Assembly: GCA_032622095.1 (NCBI GenBank)
Contig: CP136069.1
Span: 159,825,043-159,889,042 of the forward strand
Direction: 5' to 3'
Length of the DNA: 64,000 nt
Source of the DNA: Siphonodentalium dalli
Taxonomy: Eukaryota > Mollusca > Scaphopoda > Gadilida > Siphonodentaliidae
The notes beneath the pieces were generated by a model. That model made no database searches. It saw only the letters and a program-made list of their open reading frames with translations, and was not told the origin of the DNA. Below, one piece after another: positions 34,891 through 45,810 of the stretch. Every line of letters begins with the position of its first letter. Within the stretch, counting starts at the first letter, position 1. A program made the translations under genes and the position numbers.

Positions 34891-36382
34891 ATAGAGTAAC
34901 TCCATGGCTGCCATCTTGGCTTCCACCCTGTATCCAGTTGATAAATTTGTATCATAGTGGGCCTGAATACACACATATCATGATGGTTCATCTCAGTTCC
35001 GTCTCAAAGTTCTGCCCATTTCCTTTCAATAATATGGCCAGAATCACAAAAGAGGTTCTCCGCAAAATTCCATACTGCAACTTTAAAATGAATTTGTCAT
35101 GCCCCATACGGAACTGGAACAAATATAATTGAACGTATTTGTCAGTTAATTAACTAATACGTAAAATAGCCAAGTGAGTCACAATTTGCTATCTTTTTCG
35201 GATAACGCAGATAATAATGTTCGGGATATGTTATTAACTTAACTTTTAACTTTTTACAAATTTGGTTGCCATTTTGGAAGCCATCTTGAGCATTTTAGTC
35301 TTTAAACACCACAGTGTGACACACTTAAGATAGACCAAAACAATAAACACCTTTGATACCAAAGATAGTTGCATTTTACTTGAACAAATGGTCGAACCCT
35401 GAAAAGTAAATTTTTGCCGATATTTATGTCAAGTTTGTGAGAGAACAATCCCATATTTCTGGTGATGTCAGTGGTGACAATAGTAAAAATGATCCATGGT
35501 GCATCAGACATGTTAGTATGCAATGTATAGAATACAGATTAGCCAATTGTATACATCAACCACAACTTGTAAGCGATTGCAGGACACCCTGGGGCAATAT
35601 TTACCATTTTGCATATTTTGGCGGCCATTTTCGCAGCCATTTTGAGCCAAGGTAAGATTTTTGGTTCCAGAGAGTTGGAATATTCATAGGTAATGATATG
35701 CCTCACTTATATTACAATGTTCTTTTCATTTCTTGTTGAAATATGACTAGAATCCCAATTGTGATTTTTTGTAAAATTTTGTACCGCGTTCTGTAAAATC
35801 GAATTTTTGAGGGATCAGAATGGCTAGGACCCCATTAGTTGCACATTTAATTGCTCTAATGATCAGTTAATATACAAAACACTAAATAAAGTCATATTAC
35901 TCAACCAGTTCCAAACAGCATGAATTGATCTAGAAGATATTTGTGAAAAAATGTCATATTTTCAACTTCCGGCGGCCATTTTGGCGGCCATCTTGGATGG
36001 TGAGTTTAAATTTTGGCCCAAAAAAGTGTCATTATGTCTTAGCTTCACGAAAATATATACATTTGTATACATTTTACAAGATTTTCCCGCTATAATTGCA
36101 TAAAACTGACCTAGGGTCTGGTCTGAAAAACGGCGGCCATGATGGACGCCATCTTGTCTGGAGTCTAAAAGGCCACTTTTATTTCTTGTTAACATTGCTT
36201 AAAAGTTGAAGGACATAATAAGGAACAAAATGAGTGGGATGAAGTTAAGTCCCAGGGGGGGGGGTGCAAGGGTACCACCATTAGCTCCCGGACTACTACG
36301 GACTAGATTCTCAAATTCACTCCAAGACTTTCTCCGTTATTCTCCCCCCGTTCTTTGTCCCACAATGCATCATAATTCACAA

Positions 36383-36612
36383 CCGATAGATAGAGATATT
36401 CCCCTTCTATCGAGAATATTAAACCGGCAGTACAGACCAGATCGAAATTAAGCACAGAATACACATTGGTACCTTGACAAACACAACATGTTCACAGTTT
36501 ATTCTACCGGATAAGTTGATAATACAATGTTTTGGAGCTCCTTTTTCAAATGGTATATAATATGGAAATATATATGTTGTATATAATGTGATCTGGGAAT
36601 TCGAAAATGGTC
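36383..36612. repeat. Dispersed repeat pair S, copy 2
   Basis: It matches 13108-13345, including CGGATAAGTTGATAATACAA and the trailing ATAATGTGAT block. It starts shortly after the end of the fold-back element. Confidence 0.75.
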
Positions 36613-36670
36613 CACCCATGTGGAGGTATTAATTTGGAATTTTCCGACCATTCCTGACCAGCTGGGAAGC

Positions 36671-37158
36671 TTAAAGGTACTCAACCCGTAAAGAGGGTCC
36701 CCATCTCAACAGATTCCAACAACAACAATCCGATCAGAGGGTCCTATATTACTATTTCTTTGGCTTTGGGGGTAAAAAATATTTGATTCGAGTCGAGGAA
36801 CCCATCAAACAAAGCTCAGAGTCATTAGATATTGATTTTTGAAAATTCTTATGTTCTCGAGATGAGTACTTATAACTGCCGTCAATTTGGTAACATGCTC
36901 GAGATTTTACGCCAAAATTCTATTCAAACAGACAAGGATGGATAACTCTATAATCAAGTGGGTAATAATAACGAATTTTTTACTATCTTCTGGGCCAGAA
37001 AGAATTCCCGATAATGAAAAATAATAGATTTCTAAAATCGATATCTAACAAATCTGAGCTTTGATGGGTGACTTCCTCGACTCGAATCAAATATTTTTGA
37101 CCCCCGAAGCCATTGAAATAGTAATTGAGAGGAGTTTTATCGGGTTGAGTACCTTTAA
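36671..37158. mobile_element. TTAA MITE, family K, copy 5
   Basis: Ends are AGGTACTCAACCCG (36675) and CGGGTTGAGTACCT (37154), with TTAA on both sides (36671-36674 and 37155-37158). It is near-identical to copy 4 in the interior, so the two are a young subfamily; both terminal repeats carry the matching substitution to CCC/GGG. Confidence 0.88.
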
Positions 37159-37477
37159 GCTACCAATTAAGAAAACATATATATCCAACTCAATGGACAA
37201 GAGCGCCAAGAGGTCATAAAGTAGTTCAAGGGACGGTTGGGGAGGCCGAGGGGGATAATGTTCATAATTGGTAACCCGTCATTAAATAAATAGAGTTACT
37301 GTTCTTGCACGCCATTTATCATGCTTAATAGGCGAGATAACTGAATCGCGGCCCTATTGGATTCCCATGCGCACCAGTCATACTTTCGTGTCGTATATAC
37401 CGAGTCATAAAGGGAGGTAAATCTTGCATGGAGATTGATTGGATTCATCCAGCTCGGATTTGTGGTTTCAAAGATTC

Positions 37478-37633
37478 ATCCAGCTCCAGTTCCGTGGTTT
37501 TAGTGCTGCAGATCAAAGTTCTGGAACAGCATTTCCATATATGGAATTCATGAATAATTCATGATTCCATATATGGAATGCTACTCCAGAACTTTGACCT
37601 GTAGCACTAAAACCACGGAACTGGAGCTGGATG
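37478..37633. mobile_element. Fold-back MITE, family F, copy 2
   Basis: CATCCAGCTCCAGTTCCGTG opens a stem of about 75 bp that returns at CACGGAACTGGAGCTGGATG near 37614-37633. The tip is TCATGAATAATTCATGA. Sequence after it (ATGGCCGCAAGTTACAGCAA) resembles the flank inside copy 1, so the full element may extend to about 37680. Confidence 0.85.
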
Positions 37634-37689
37634 ATGCAATATGGCCGCAAGTTACAGCAATAGGGCGTATATGCATGCTACCAATATAA

Positions 37690-38550
37690 GCCTATGTCAT
37701 TATCATTTTGGGCTATTAAACTATACGTACACGATCGAGGCATGCAACTTTTAATAGTTGAGTGTTGCGTGTCTGTTTTTGTTAAAATTAAAATTTTCCC
37801 TTTCTCGCCGGTTTAGGACGGCACTGACTTTGCACAACCACCAAACTCTAGCCGCAAAATTCTGAATGAACGATAAACCTAATTTAATCACATCCAAATT
37901 CGGAACAAGGCGCTCAAATATGTCGACCGACAGGTGCCACTGAGTCACGTGACATATTAATTGTCGCGGGGAACAATGACCGTGCACCCGACATCTCTTC
38001 GATTATTTGATCGTGCCGATATACTTTTACGACGTTAAATGGAGCGAATCGTGTGATTATTATTTGCCGGTACTAAGTACTATTAGTGCTTCACCATTCT
38101 TTTACATGACATTGCATTGGCGAAATACTGGTAAGCGAAGTATATTTTAAATATAAAATTTTGGAACGTGAATTCTTGGCATCTTATAGGAGGTCTGGAT
38201 CTGGATGAATAAGTCCAAGTAACCAATTTGGTATGATCTGAGGTGGGTGGGCATAATTATGAACTTATCAAAACTCGCATATCGTTATTCTGAATTATAA
38301 CTCAATCATATCTTGGCACATCGTGATGTCTTCCACATGTTATATGTGTTATATGTTATTGTGTTGTGACCACAGTTGTTGGAAATTTGTGTCAAAAACC
38401 CTGAAAAAAATAAATATCTTCAACTCTATACTGTACACTATTGAAATGTCCACAATTTACCTGGTACTATTTTAGCTTAGGCAAATTTTATTGGTTTATT
38501 GGAAGAAAATCCTAAGTTTTTCTTTAGCAAATTATACAGGTCATTCCATT
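37690..38550. other. No recognisable feature
   Basis: No gene or repeat supported. Confidence 0.4.
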
Positions 38551-38554
38551 TATT

Positions 38555-39856
38555 AGCTCAACTTACTTTGTATGTTTGAGCTATTGCGGGGTTGGCGTCC
38601 GTGTGTCTGTGTGTCCGTCAACAATTTCCTTTGGCGCGGGCTACAGGTCGTACCTTAGTTCTGATCTTTATGAAATTTGACATGAATGTTGACATTGACA
38701 TGTAGATGGGAACGAGTGATTTTGGGGTTGTTCGGCCAAAAAACATGGTCGCCAGCAGCCATCTTGGATTTTACTCTATGCATGACTAAATCCTTTGGCG
38801 CGGCCTACAGGTCGTAGCTTTGGTCGGATCTTCATGAAATTTGTCATGGATTTTAACAATGACATGTAGATGGGAACAGTCATTTTGGGGTCGTTCGGCC
38901 AAAAAACATGGCCGCCAGCAGCCATCTTGGATTTTAATCTTTGCATCACTAAATCCTTTGGCGCGGGCTACAGATTGTACCTTAGTTCTGATCTTTATGA
39001 AATTTGTCATGAATGTTGACATTGACATGTAGATGGGAACGAGTCGTTTTGGGGTCATTCGGCCAAAAAACATGGCCGCTGGTGGCCATCTTGGATTTCA
39101 AAATTAAATCCATTGGCGCGGGCTACAGGTTGTACTATTCGTCTGACCATCATGAAATTTGTCATGGATGTTAATATTGAAATGTAGATGGGAACGAGTC
39201 ATTTTGGGGTCGTTCGGCCAAAAAACATGGCCGTTGGCAGCCATCTTGGATTTTACTCTTTGCATAACTAAATCCTTTGGCGCGGGCTACTGGTCGTAGC
39301 TTTGGTCGGATCTTCATGAAATTTGTCATGGATGTTAACAATGACATGTAGATGGGAAACGAGTCATTTTGGGGTCGTTCCGCCAAAAAACATGGCCGCT
39401 AGCAGCCATCTTGGATTTTACTCTTTGCATGACTAAATACTTTGGCGCGGGCTACAGGTCGTAATGGTCATTGAGCCAAACAACATGGCCACCAGCAGCC
39501 ATCTTGGATTTTACTCTTTGCATGACTAAATCCTTTGGCGCAGGCTACAGGTCGTAGCTTTGGTCGTATCTTCATGAAATTTGTCATGGATGTTAACAAT
39601 GACATTTAGATGGGAACGAGTCATTTTGGGGTTATTCGGAAAAAAACATGGCTGCCGGTGGCCATTTTAGAATTTATTCTTTGCATCACTAAATCCTTTG
39701 GCACACCATACTCACCACATCCCTGATCTGATCATTATGAAACTTGTCATGAATGTTGATATTGACATTTACATCTTGTCTTACTTAAACATTTCACTTT
39801 TCCTATTCCTCCATTTACTGTCAACCATTAAATTATTCCCCTACCTAAGTTGAGCT
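38555..39856. mobile_element. Element with seven ~164-bp tandem units and 10-bp inverted ends
   Basis: AGCTCAACTT (38555-38564) is mirrored by AAGTTGAGCT (39847-39856). Inside, ACATGGCCGCCAGCAGCCAT and variants occur near 38743, 38907, 39071, 39226, 39391, 39484 and 39647. Spacings are mostly 155-165 bp, with one 93-bp deleted unit. Each unit includes CTAAATCCTTTGGCGCGGGC and TTCATGAAATTTGTCATGGA. Minus-strand ORFs across it are repeat shadows. Confidence 0.7.
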
Positions 39857-40197
39857 GCAGTGTCATTGACACTTTCATTATGAATTGCGGTTGGTAGATG
39901 TGTTATGCATGAAATACCCCAAAGGACTGGTCCAGGTGTGAATTAATGTTTATGTACATGTATGCCTCCAGAAAAAAGAAAATAATTCTAATTTTTTCTT
40001 TGAAGACTGTGAGGAGGTCTATATGTTATTTTGTCAAGACATATACTTACAAATGTTATGGCCATTACTGCATTCACATTTATGAGCATAGTACTTTCTA
40101 CTTGGTGTTCCCTTCATTATTGGGTATTGGAAAACACATTGAAGCACTGAACACTCATACTGAGTCAGTGGCTCCATAAATTTGATATACATGTATA

Positions 40198-40378
40198 TAC
40201 AGTAATGCCCTAAATAATTGACTCCTTAACCACATCAGAATTATGGGTAACTTTTCAGATTTAGTCGGAAATATGGCTTGTTGCCATTCATCGGAAAGCT
40301 CTCATTCCGACTAAAGCCTGAAAAGTTGCCCATAATTCTGCTGTGGTTAAGGAGTCGATTATTTAGGGCATTACTGTA
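40198..40378. mobile_element. pogo/Tc1-like fold-back MITE, family G, copy 1
   Basis: CAGTAATGCCCTAAATAATT (40200) and its complement ending ACTG (40376) are flanked by TA on each side. The stem is about 80 bp and includes CCATAATTCTGCTGTGGTTA. CAGT ends with TA duplications are typical of pogo/Tigger and related Tc1-mariner elements. Length is 177 bp, with no ORF. Confidence 0.85.
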
Positions 40379-40668
40379 TAATATCAGATTTATGGAGACT
40401 AGAACTGTGTGGCAATATTTGACAGGCAATTTATCTTTAAAAGTTCTAATGCATTAAACATACATACTCTGATTTAGCACCCCTAAATTAATATTTCTTT
40501 GGCTTCGGAGGTAAACAATATTTGATTCAAGTCGAGGGCAATCTCACACGACTTCCCCGTCGAGTAAATTTTGGGCTGAAGTTTGTTTGTGTGTAAAGGG
40601 ACTACAGTGGGTTCATACAAAATAACATAACAATCTAAAACAACTATCATCATCAAGTACATCAAATA

Positions 40669-40780
40669 TACAGTAATGCTCTAATTAATCGACCCCTTTA
40701 CCATATTTCCGACTAAATCCTGAAAAGTTACCCATAATTCTGCTGTGGTTAAGGGGTCGATTAATTAGAGTATTACTGTA
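40669..40780. mobile_element. pogo/Tc1-like MITE, family G, copy 2 (deleted)
   Basis: A 108-bp copy from CAGTAATGCTCTAATTAATC to its complement, flanked by TA. One arm lost most of its inner part. Confidence 0.85.
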
Positions 40781-41371
40781 GATTGACTTTGTTCTTATTT
40801 TCATTATTAATAGCTTTCCAATAATGAGATTGTGCATGCCAAAACCATTGTTATGTAAACATTACTGTTACAGTCAAATTACTGATGAAAAGTCCAATTA
40901 GTCCATTATAAGATACTGATTGCAAACATTGGACAAGTCAAAGTATTGATAGGTATTCCAGTCCTTAAAATTGGCCATGGCTAATTTGGCTATTAGTAAT
41001 GCTGTGGGATATGTGGTGGCAACATGTTGAATCTAACACTTGACATATATCACAGCATTGAATTTGAGGTGGAACATTTTTCTTAATTTTGAGGGCTGTA
41101 TACTCTGAAAATCATATTCAGACTAAAATATTCAAACTTACTACAAGATTAGTGATGATAATTTGTTGACAAATCACTGTTACACTTTTGTTTACATCAC
41201 AATGCTTTCAACACGAAAAAATGTTGTTATTGGAGAACTACCAATAACGAATATAAGAATAAAATTTATCTATTTCTCCATGTTCTTTGTGCTGATGTTA
41301 TTACAGACTTTTATATTGTTTGCACATTTATCCAATGTAAGCACTTTGGGTCCCTTTAAACAAAGCAAAAT

Positions 41372-41500
41372 TATCAATCAATCAATCAATTTATTATACT
41401 TTTACACCAAATATGGTCAAGTGTATACATACATAATATAGAAACATAATTTATAACAATGTAGTGAAAGGACATGTATTCATAAGTTTATTTGCGGTCT
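41372..41500 (-). mobile_element. LINE 3' end, minus strand
   Basis: (ATCA)n then TTTATTATACTTTTACACCA and GGTCAAGTGTATACATACAT. The body is almost identical to 41536-41640 but the microsatellite differs, so this is a second, very short 5'-truncated insertion of the same LINE. Confidence 0.65.
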
Positions 41501-41515
41501 TGACACAATATGTCG

Positions 41516-41709
41516 CACATAATTCAATTCAATTCAATTTAATATACTTTTACACCAAATATGGTCAAGTGTATACATACATAATATAGAAACATAATTT
41601 ATAACAGTGTATTGAAAGAACATGTATTCATAAGACACAGTATGTTGTACATAATATTGTAGTTATATATATTTATATATATTTGTATTGATTTTGGTAT
41701 TTTTTTGTC
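41516..41709 (-). mobile_element. LINE 3' UTR and AATTC-type tail, minus strand
   Basis: (AATTC)n at 41521-41540 is followed by TTTAATATACTTTTACACCA and the same tract as 41384-41500. It joins directly to the stop codon of the reverse-transcriptase remnant. Confidence 0.7.
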
Positions 41710-42351
41710 TTATTGGGAGTTTGCATTCGTCTGGTCGCGTATTCTGTCGCGTATTCTGTATTTTCCCTTTTTGGCAAGTCCGTGGTAGACAAAATGGGCA
41801 ATTGCTTTTAATACTTTTGGTTGTGACCAGGTCATTATTTGTTTAAATTGGGCTATTCCATCTAACTCTTGGATGTCTTTCGGTAGTTGTTTGAAGAGAG
41901 ATTGACGTTCGTTTGATAGTAATGAGCAACTTATAATGAGGTGGAATTCGTCATCTAGGTCGTTGCAATTTTTGCAAATGCGGTATTGTTCGTCGATGTT
42001 GAGATATCAGCCTCGTTCGATTCCGAGGGAATGACAACTGATCCGCAATCTTGTGAGTGATTCCCTGTGTTTCGTTATTTTGCATGTATTCAGGTAGTTC
42101 TCCAATTTGATAGTAGCTTTGAATTTTCTATATGTTCGGAGTTTATTTCGCGGCGTTGTGCATTGGCTAAGATTGAAAAAAAATTGAAAAAGAGAAATCC
42201 CTTTAAAACTTGTGTAATAGTTATTCATGCATGTGTCTTTCTGACCCCTTAGAGTGAACTTCATTTCATGATATAAAATCATTATATTACTCCATTTAAT
42301 GAGTGAAATAATTTTATCCACTAGATTACCTATCTGTCCTGTGAGGGTCAT
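41710..42351 (-). pseudogene. LINE reverse-transcriptase C-terminal remnant with zinc motif
   Basis: On the minus strand the reading frame gives NKLRTYRKFKATIKLENYL, then KHRESLTRLRISCHSLGIER, the usual C-terminal block of a CR1-like LINE polyprotein. A stop TGA at 42007-42009 interrupts it. The frame then continues with YRICKNCNDLDDEFHLIISC, a C-x2-C-x7-H-x4-C zinc-binding motif, and runs to a natural stop at 41710-41712. The first ~65 residues of the open segment are not recognisable and may be decayed. The endonuclease and palm domains are absent because of 5' truncation. The TGA probably arose from CGA by CpG decay (inference). Confidence 0.85.
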
Positions 42352-42779
42352 TAACTTTGAAAGTCCTAAACTGTAAGAGGAAACAGTGAATGTGAGAATG
42401 GAAGGTTATCTGGTGTTATCAGTCAGTTAATCTGTGTATATAAATCTGTCAGGGAGACAAGTTACAGTAAGGATGAGGGGTAATTCTAGGGATATGGGGC
42501 CATTAGCTTTTGTTGATCCTAATGTATTGGGTGTATTAGTGAGAAGATAGCTCAAGCTCAATAACTTTACAATAGAGAATTGAATAACCCCTTACATATT
42601 ATGTTCATTGAGTAGGCAAGTGAGAGTTAAGCTGATAAAGTATCCTTTTTAGAATACATTTCTCTCATAAGATAGACATTATTCACAAACTTTTTGTCCA
42701 GACATTTATGTAACATTCTTCTGGTCTTCTCTCATTGACCAATGCTTTAACACAACCAATTTTTTTTACAGACCGCATC

Positions 42780-43153
42780 ATTTAAAGTGATGTGGAACAC
42801 TCTGGTAGGGTGATCAAATATAAATGGAGAATGGAGAATTTTGGAGTAAATTTTACAAATAGTATATCCAAATTGACAACACACACCATCATTCTTATAT
42901 ATGAATAAATGCAGTGACTCTCGATGGCAAAATAATTTTCATTAGTTTATTGCCGATAGATGCATCCCGAATCGAGTAGTAAATATTTAGAATTAAGCGT
43001 AGTTCTGATGATGTTTTCTATGGATTGGTACGATCGATTTGCTTAAACTTTTCGGCGATGTTAGTAAAATGTTACATCCCTCCAGTTGTCATAGCGCCTG
43101 AATACTAACTTATCAGTTTAACGCACCCGAACAAGTACACACCGGTAATGTCT
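42780..43153. repeat. Dispersed repeat, family U, copy 2
   Basis: It matches 15084-15465 from AAAGTGATGTGGAAC to AACAAGTACACACCGGTAAT. Bases 42352-42779 just upstream show nothing recognisable. Confidence 0.75.
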
Positions 43154-43363
43154 TTAAGAAGAAATATTTTTCTTTCAATATGAAGAGTATGAAGTAAATA
43201 TTCTCATGTTGACTACGTTTTTATTTCTTAATCTTTTTTACAGCCATCCCTTATATCCATACAAGGGATAGCTCTGTAAATAAGATTAAGAAATAAAAAT
43301 GTAGACAACATGAAAATATTTACTTTATGCTCTTCATATGGAAGCCAAAATATTTCTTCTTAA
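43154..43363. mobile_element. Fold-back MITE with TTAA flanks
   Basis: TTAAGAAGAAATATTTT at 43154 and AAATATTTCTTCTTAA ending 43363 form arms of about 100 bp with a few indels, including TTTTTATTTCTTAATC and its complement. The tip is CCCTTATATCCATACAAGGG. It lies directly at the end of family U copy 2. Confidence 0.8.
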
Positions 43364-43679
43364 GCGATGCATGCTGCCTGTAAAAAATTGGATGTGTTGA
43401 CAATTTCACATATCAGAAATAGTTTGAACAAAACCAATATTAAACATGATTTTAATAGACTAGAACAAAAATCTCCAGTTGATATACAAATCCTTTGATG
43501 TATAAATTCGTTGGAATTTGTTCAAAGGCAATTGACTACCATTTTGAATTCCTGCAACATAAAATGTTATTTGAGAGTTGAAGACAAATTTTATTTCTCA
43601 TATCAGAACTTTCTGAGCATGAGTCACTACTAGTAATGGTGCAGTAATGAGTATTTGTCCCCTTACATTCCGTGGGAGG

Positions 43680-43830
43680 ACTATAGCAATGACATTTGTC
43701 CGATGTTTATCAACCAATAATTCATCCGAATACTGGAGTAAATATTTACATTTGTGCCTAATTCAGACGTTATGTGTTCTCAGTGGCATATTCGATGTGA
43801 TTGGAATTTTCTACAATCTTACTTGATTGC
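43680..43830. repeat. Weak third relative of family U
   Basis: It shares GAGTAAATATTTACA, GTTCTCAGTGGCATATT-like and GGAATTTTCTAC motifs with the family in order, but is strongly diverged. Confidence 0.3.
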
Positions 43831-44055
43831 TATATTCTTGATGTGTATATATTATTTGGGTACGGTACTATAACTTCACAGTAACAGTTCACCTTATGTC
43901 TGTCCCTCTGAATTCTAGTTGCTCATTTCAATAAAACTGGTAGATTTAGCACTTGGAGCATTAACCCTTTCTTACTGATGAGTACCAGGCCATCCTTAAA
44001 AAATGTTGTGTTACCCCTTTCCCGACCCATATTTTTGGGGCTGTGTTACGGTAGG

Positions 44056-44281
44056 TACAGTAATTGCCCGAAGTAATCGACCCCTTAACCACAGCAGAAT
44101 TATGGGTAACTTTTCAGGATTTAGTCGGAAATATGGCTTGTTGCCATTCATCGGAAAGCTCCCTGAGAGCTTTCAGATGAATGGCAACAAGCCATATTTC
44201 CGACTAAATCCTGCTAAATCCTGAAAAGTTACCCATAATTCTGCTGTGGTTAAGGGGTCGATTACTTAGGGCATTACTGTA
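44056..44281. mobile_element. pogo/Tc1-like fold-back MITE, family G, copy 3 (longest)
   Basis: A 222-bp element from CAGTAATTGCCCGAAGTAAT to its complement, flanked by TA. The arms are about 105 bp and include GGAAATATGGCTTGTTGCCA; the tip is GAAAGCTCCCTGAGAGCTTTC-like. The ORF over it is a palindrome shadow. Confidence 0.88.
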
Positions 44282-44700
44282 GGAACAATTTTTTGTTTTC
44301 ATAAACCATCATTCTTACAACAGAATGTCAGAATGTAATAACTTAATAATTCAATGACTTCACTGTTTTATATTTATTAAAACAAGGTATTATTTAACTG
44401 GATTTTATTTTTGGAATCTCTTTCCCCTTATTAATCAGGCAATCAAGATCCTTATAGCATTTGCATCGAATACATCCAAACAGAGTCCTCAGAAATCACT
44501 TTTGTTAAATAACAAAGTTATTTTAACCAAACTCGTTGCTGGTAAAAAAATATTGAAAAACAAGATGAATATATTTTGAGTTGGCAGCAAAAATCATGGG
44601 TCGGCCATGAGAGGGGAAACAAACTATCTTTCAATTATGGCCTGGGTAGTTCCCTTATGAAATGTTCAAACTTATTATCTGAACATATTATCTGAACATT

Positions 44701-44720
44701 CCCCCCCCCCCCCCCCCCCC
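44701..44720. repeat. Poly(C) tract of 20
   Basis: An uninterrupted run of 20 C. Confidence 0.95.
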
Positions 44721-45064
44721 AATGAATAGAATTTCCTCTTCACTTGTATTATTATTTCATATGTCTTGTCGTTTGCTAATTTTTTAACACCCCTTCAAAT
44801 TAATAATTCCAATGTAGTTCAGAAAGGGTTAAAACCTTTTAATTGCTTCAAGATTTCAAGGTTCACTTGTATTCTCAGTCAGGTATGATTGCTATACTGG
44901 AGGGTAACATTTCCACAGTCATCAGTGGTTATGGGTGATTGGTAGAATAAGAAAATGTGAATACTATCAGTGTCTTTCTCTTTGTCATCACATGGTCAGA
45001 GAACTGTGAAACTTTTAACCCTTATATGGCTGGAGCATCCTAAAATTTTGCTAAACCCTGTGCC

Positions 45065-45274
45065 ATGCAAGTGGAACAAGGGGACGAGTATCACTTCCTG
45101 ATGAAATGCCCTAATCTTCTTGAACTTAGAATTATATATTTACCAGAATGTTATCGAAAAGTTGTGTCCAAAGAATCGTGTTATGCATTATTAAATGAAA
45201 CCGATATTAACACATTGCGGAACCTATCGATGTTCATTAATAAGGGCCTTAAGTTAACTGAGCACAGCAAGTAG
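45065..45274 (+). pseudogene. LINE reverse-transcriptase C-terminal fragment
   Basis: The 69-residue open segment reads EQGDEYHFLMKCPNLLELR and then an alpha-helical tail. It has the GDE-x-H-x4-C half of the zinc motif found at the C-terminus of CR1-like LINE polyproteins, the same landmark as at 41710-42351. The upstream CxxC half and everything before it are missing. A GATGAT-type tail follows about 20 bp after the stop. The copy is severely 5'-truncated and not functional. Confidence 0.75.
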
Positions 45275-45284
45275 TATTATACAG

Positions 45285-45500
45285 CTTCGATGAAGACGAT
45301 GATACTGATACTGATGATGATGATAATGAATAAATGCTGATGATGGTGATGATGATGATGATGATGATGATGAAGGTGATACTGATGATGTTGATTATGA
45401 TAAATATGATGATGATTATAATTACGTAGACGATGACGACACTGATGTTGATGATACTATACCAATAGGGACGACGACGATGATGGTGATGATGGGTGAT
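45285..45500. repeat. GATGAT-type microsatellite
   Basis: Imperfect (GAT)n with GAC, ACT and TGG interruptions; it probably grew from the LINE tail. Confidence 0.85.
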
Positions 45501-45810
45501 GCTTATATTTGTGTTGTTTTCTGTATAGTGAGTTAATTAATTTAGCCATGTTATTTAATATCTTATTCTCATCTCATGTTGCACATATTGTGTCTGAGTA
45601 AATAAACTATATATACTATTCTCTTAATATATATGCAAGTCTCCTAAAGGGAGCCTTGCTTATGTAAGAGAATACATTGGCCTGACAATATTTACCTTGA
45701 CATTGAAAGCCAGTGCATTCTCCTTTATATGCGAGGCTATCTGTAAGAGAATGCACTGGCACAGGATCTTGAATGCTACACCACTGCAGCTCCCATCCTG
45801 AAAGGGTTAA

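Larger units (their letters stand above)
29268..36295. mobile_element. Giant fold-back element, about 7 kb
   Basis: The outer ends TAGTCCGGGAGCTAAT (29267 on) and ATTAGCTCCCGGACTA (to 36295) begin two arms that are reverse complements over about 1.35 kb. Matched landmarks include GACTTAACTTCACCCCACTC with its complement near 36235, and GCCTTTTAGACTCCAG with its complement near 36160. AAGATGGC-type blocks and TAGTTAATTAACTGACAA correspond to their complements near 35140. The innermost arms are a degenerate minisatellite of about 1.7 kb on the left and 0.65 kb on the right. They meet at TGGCTATCGCTTTCCAC (34142) and GTGGAAAGCGATAGCCA (34249) around a 90-bp spacer. The left arm also carries a ~1.8-kb insertion. 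Known fold-back elements such as Drosophila FB and Galileo have this kind of tandem-repeat arm. No transposase ORF is present, and no clear target duplication was seen beyond a possible TA. Confidence 0.8.
43971..44832. mobile_element. Tentative TTAA element hosting a family G MITE
   Basis: TTAACCCTTTCTTACTGATG at the left and AGAAAGGGTTAA at the right (44821-44832) could be the borders of an ~850-bp element. The right part contains family H sequence (AACTTATTATCTGAACAT) and a run of 20 C at 44701-44720. Only the first eight terminal bases match perfectly, so the pairing may be accidental. Confidence 0.35.
45015..45810. mobile_element. Probable diverged TTAA element containing a LINE fragment
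   Basis: TTAACCCTTATATGGCTGGA at the left and CATCCTGAAAGGGTTAA at the right form imperfect inverted ends. The right part has AGAATGCACTGGCACAGG and TTATATGCGAGGC, clearly related to the palindromes of family P. Between them are a LINE C-terminal fragment and a GATGAT microsatellite. It is best explained as a decayed family P relative into which a LINE inserted. Confidence 0.5.

Noticed and set aside
35437..35655. 72-codon ORF in the right arm of the fold-back element
   Set aside because: The corresponding left-arm sequence does not preserve it and no domain is recognised.
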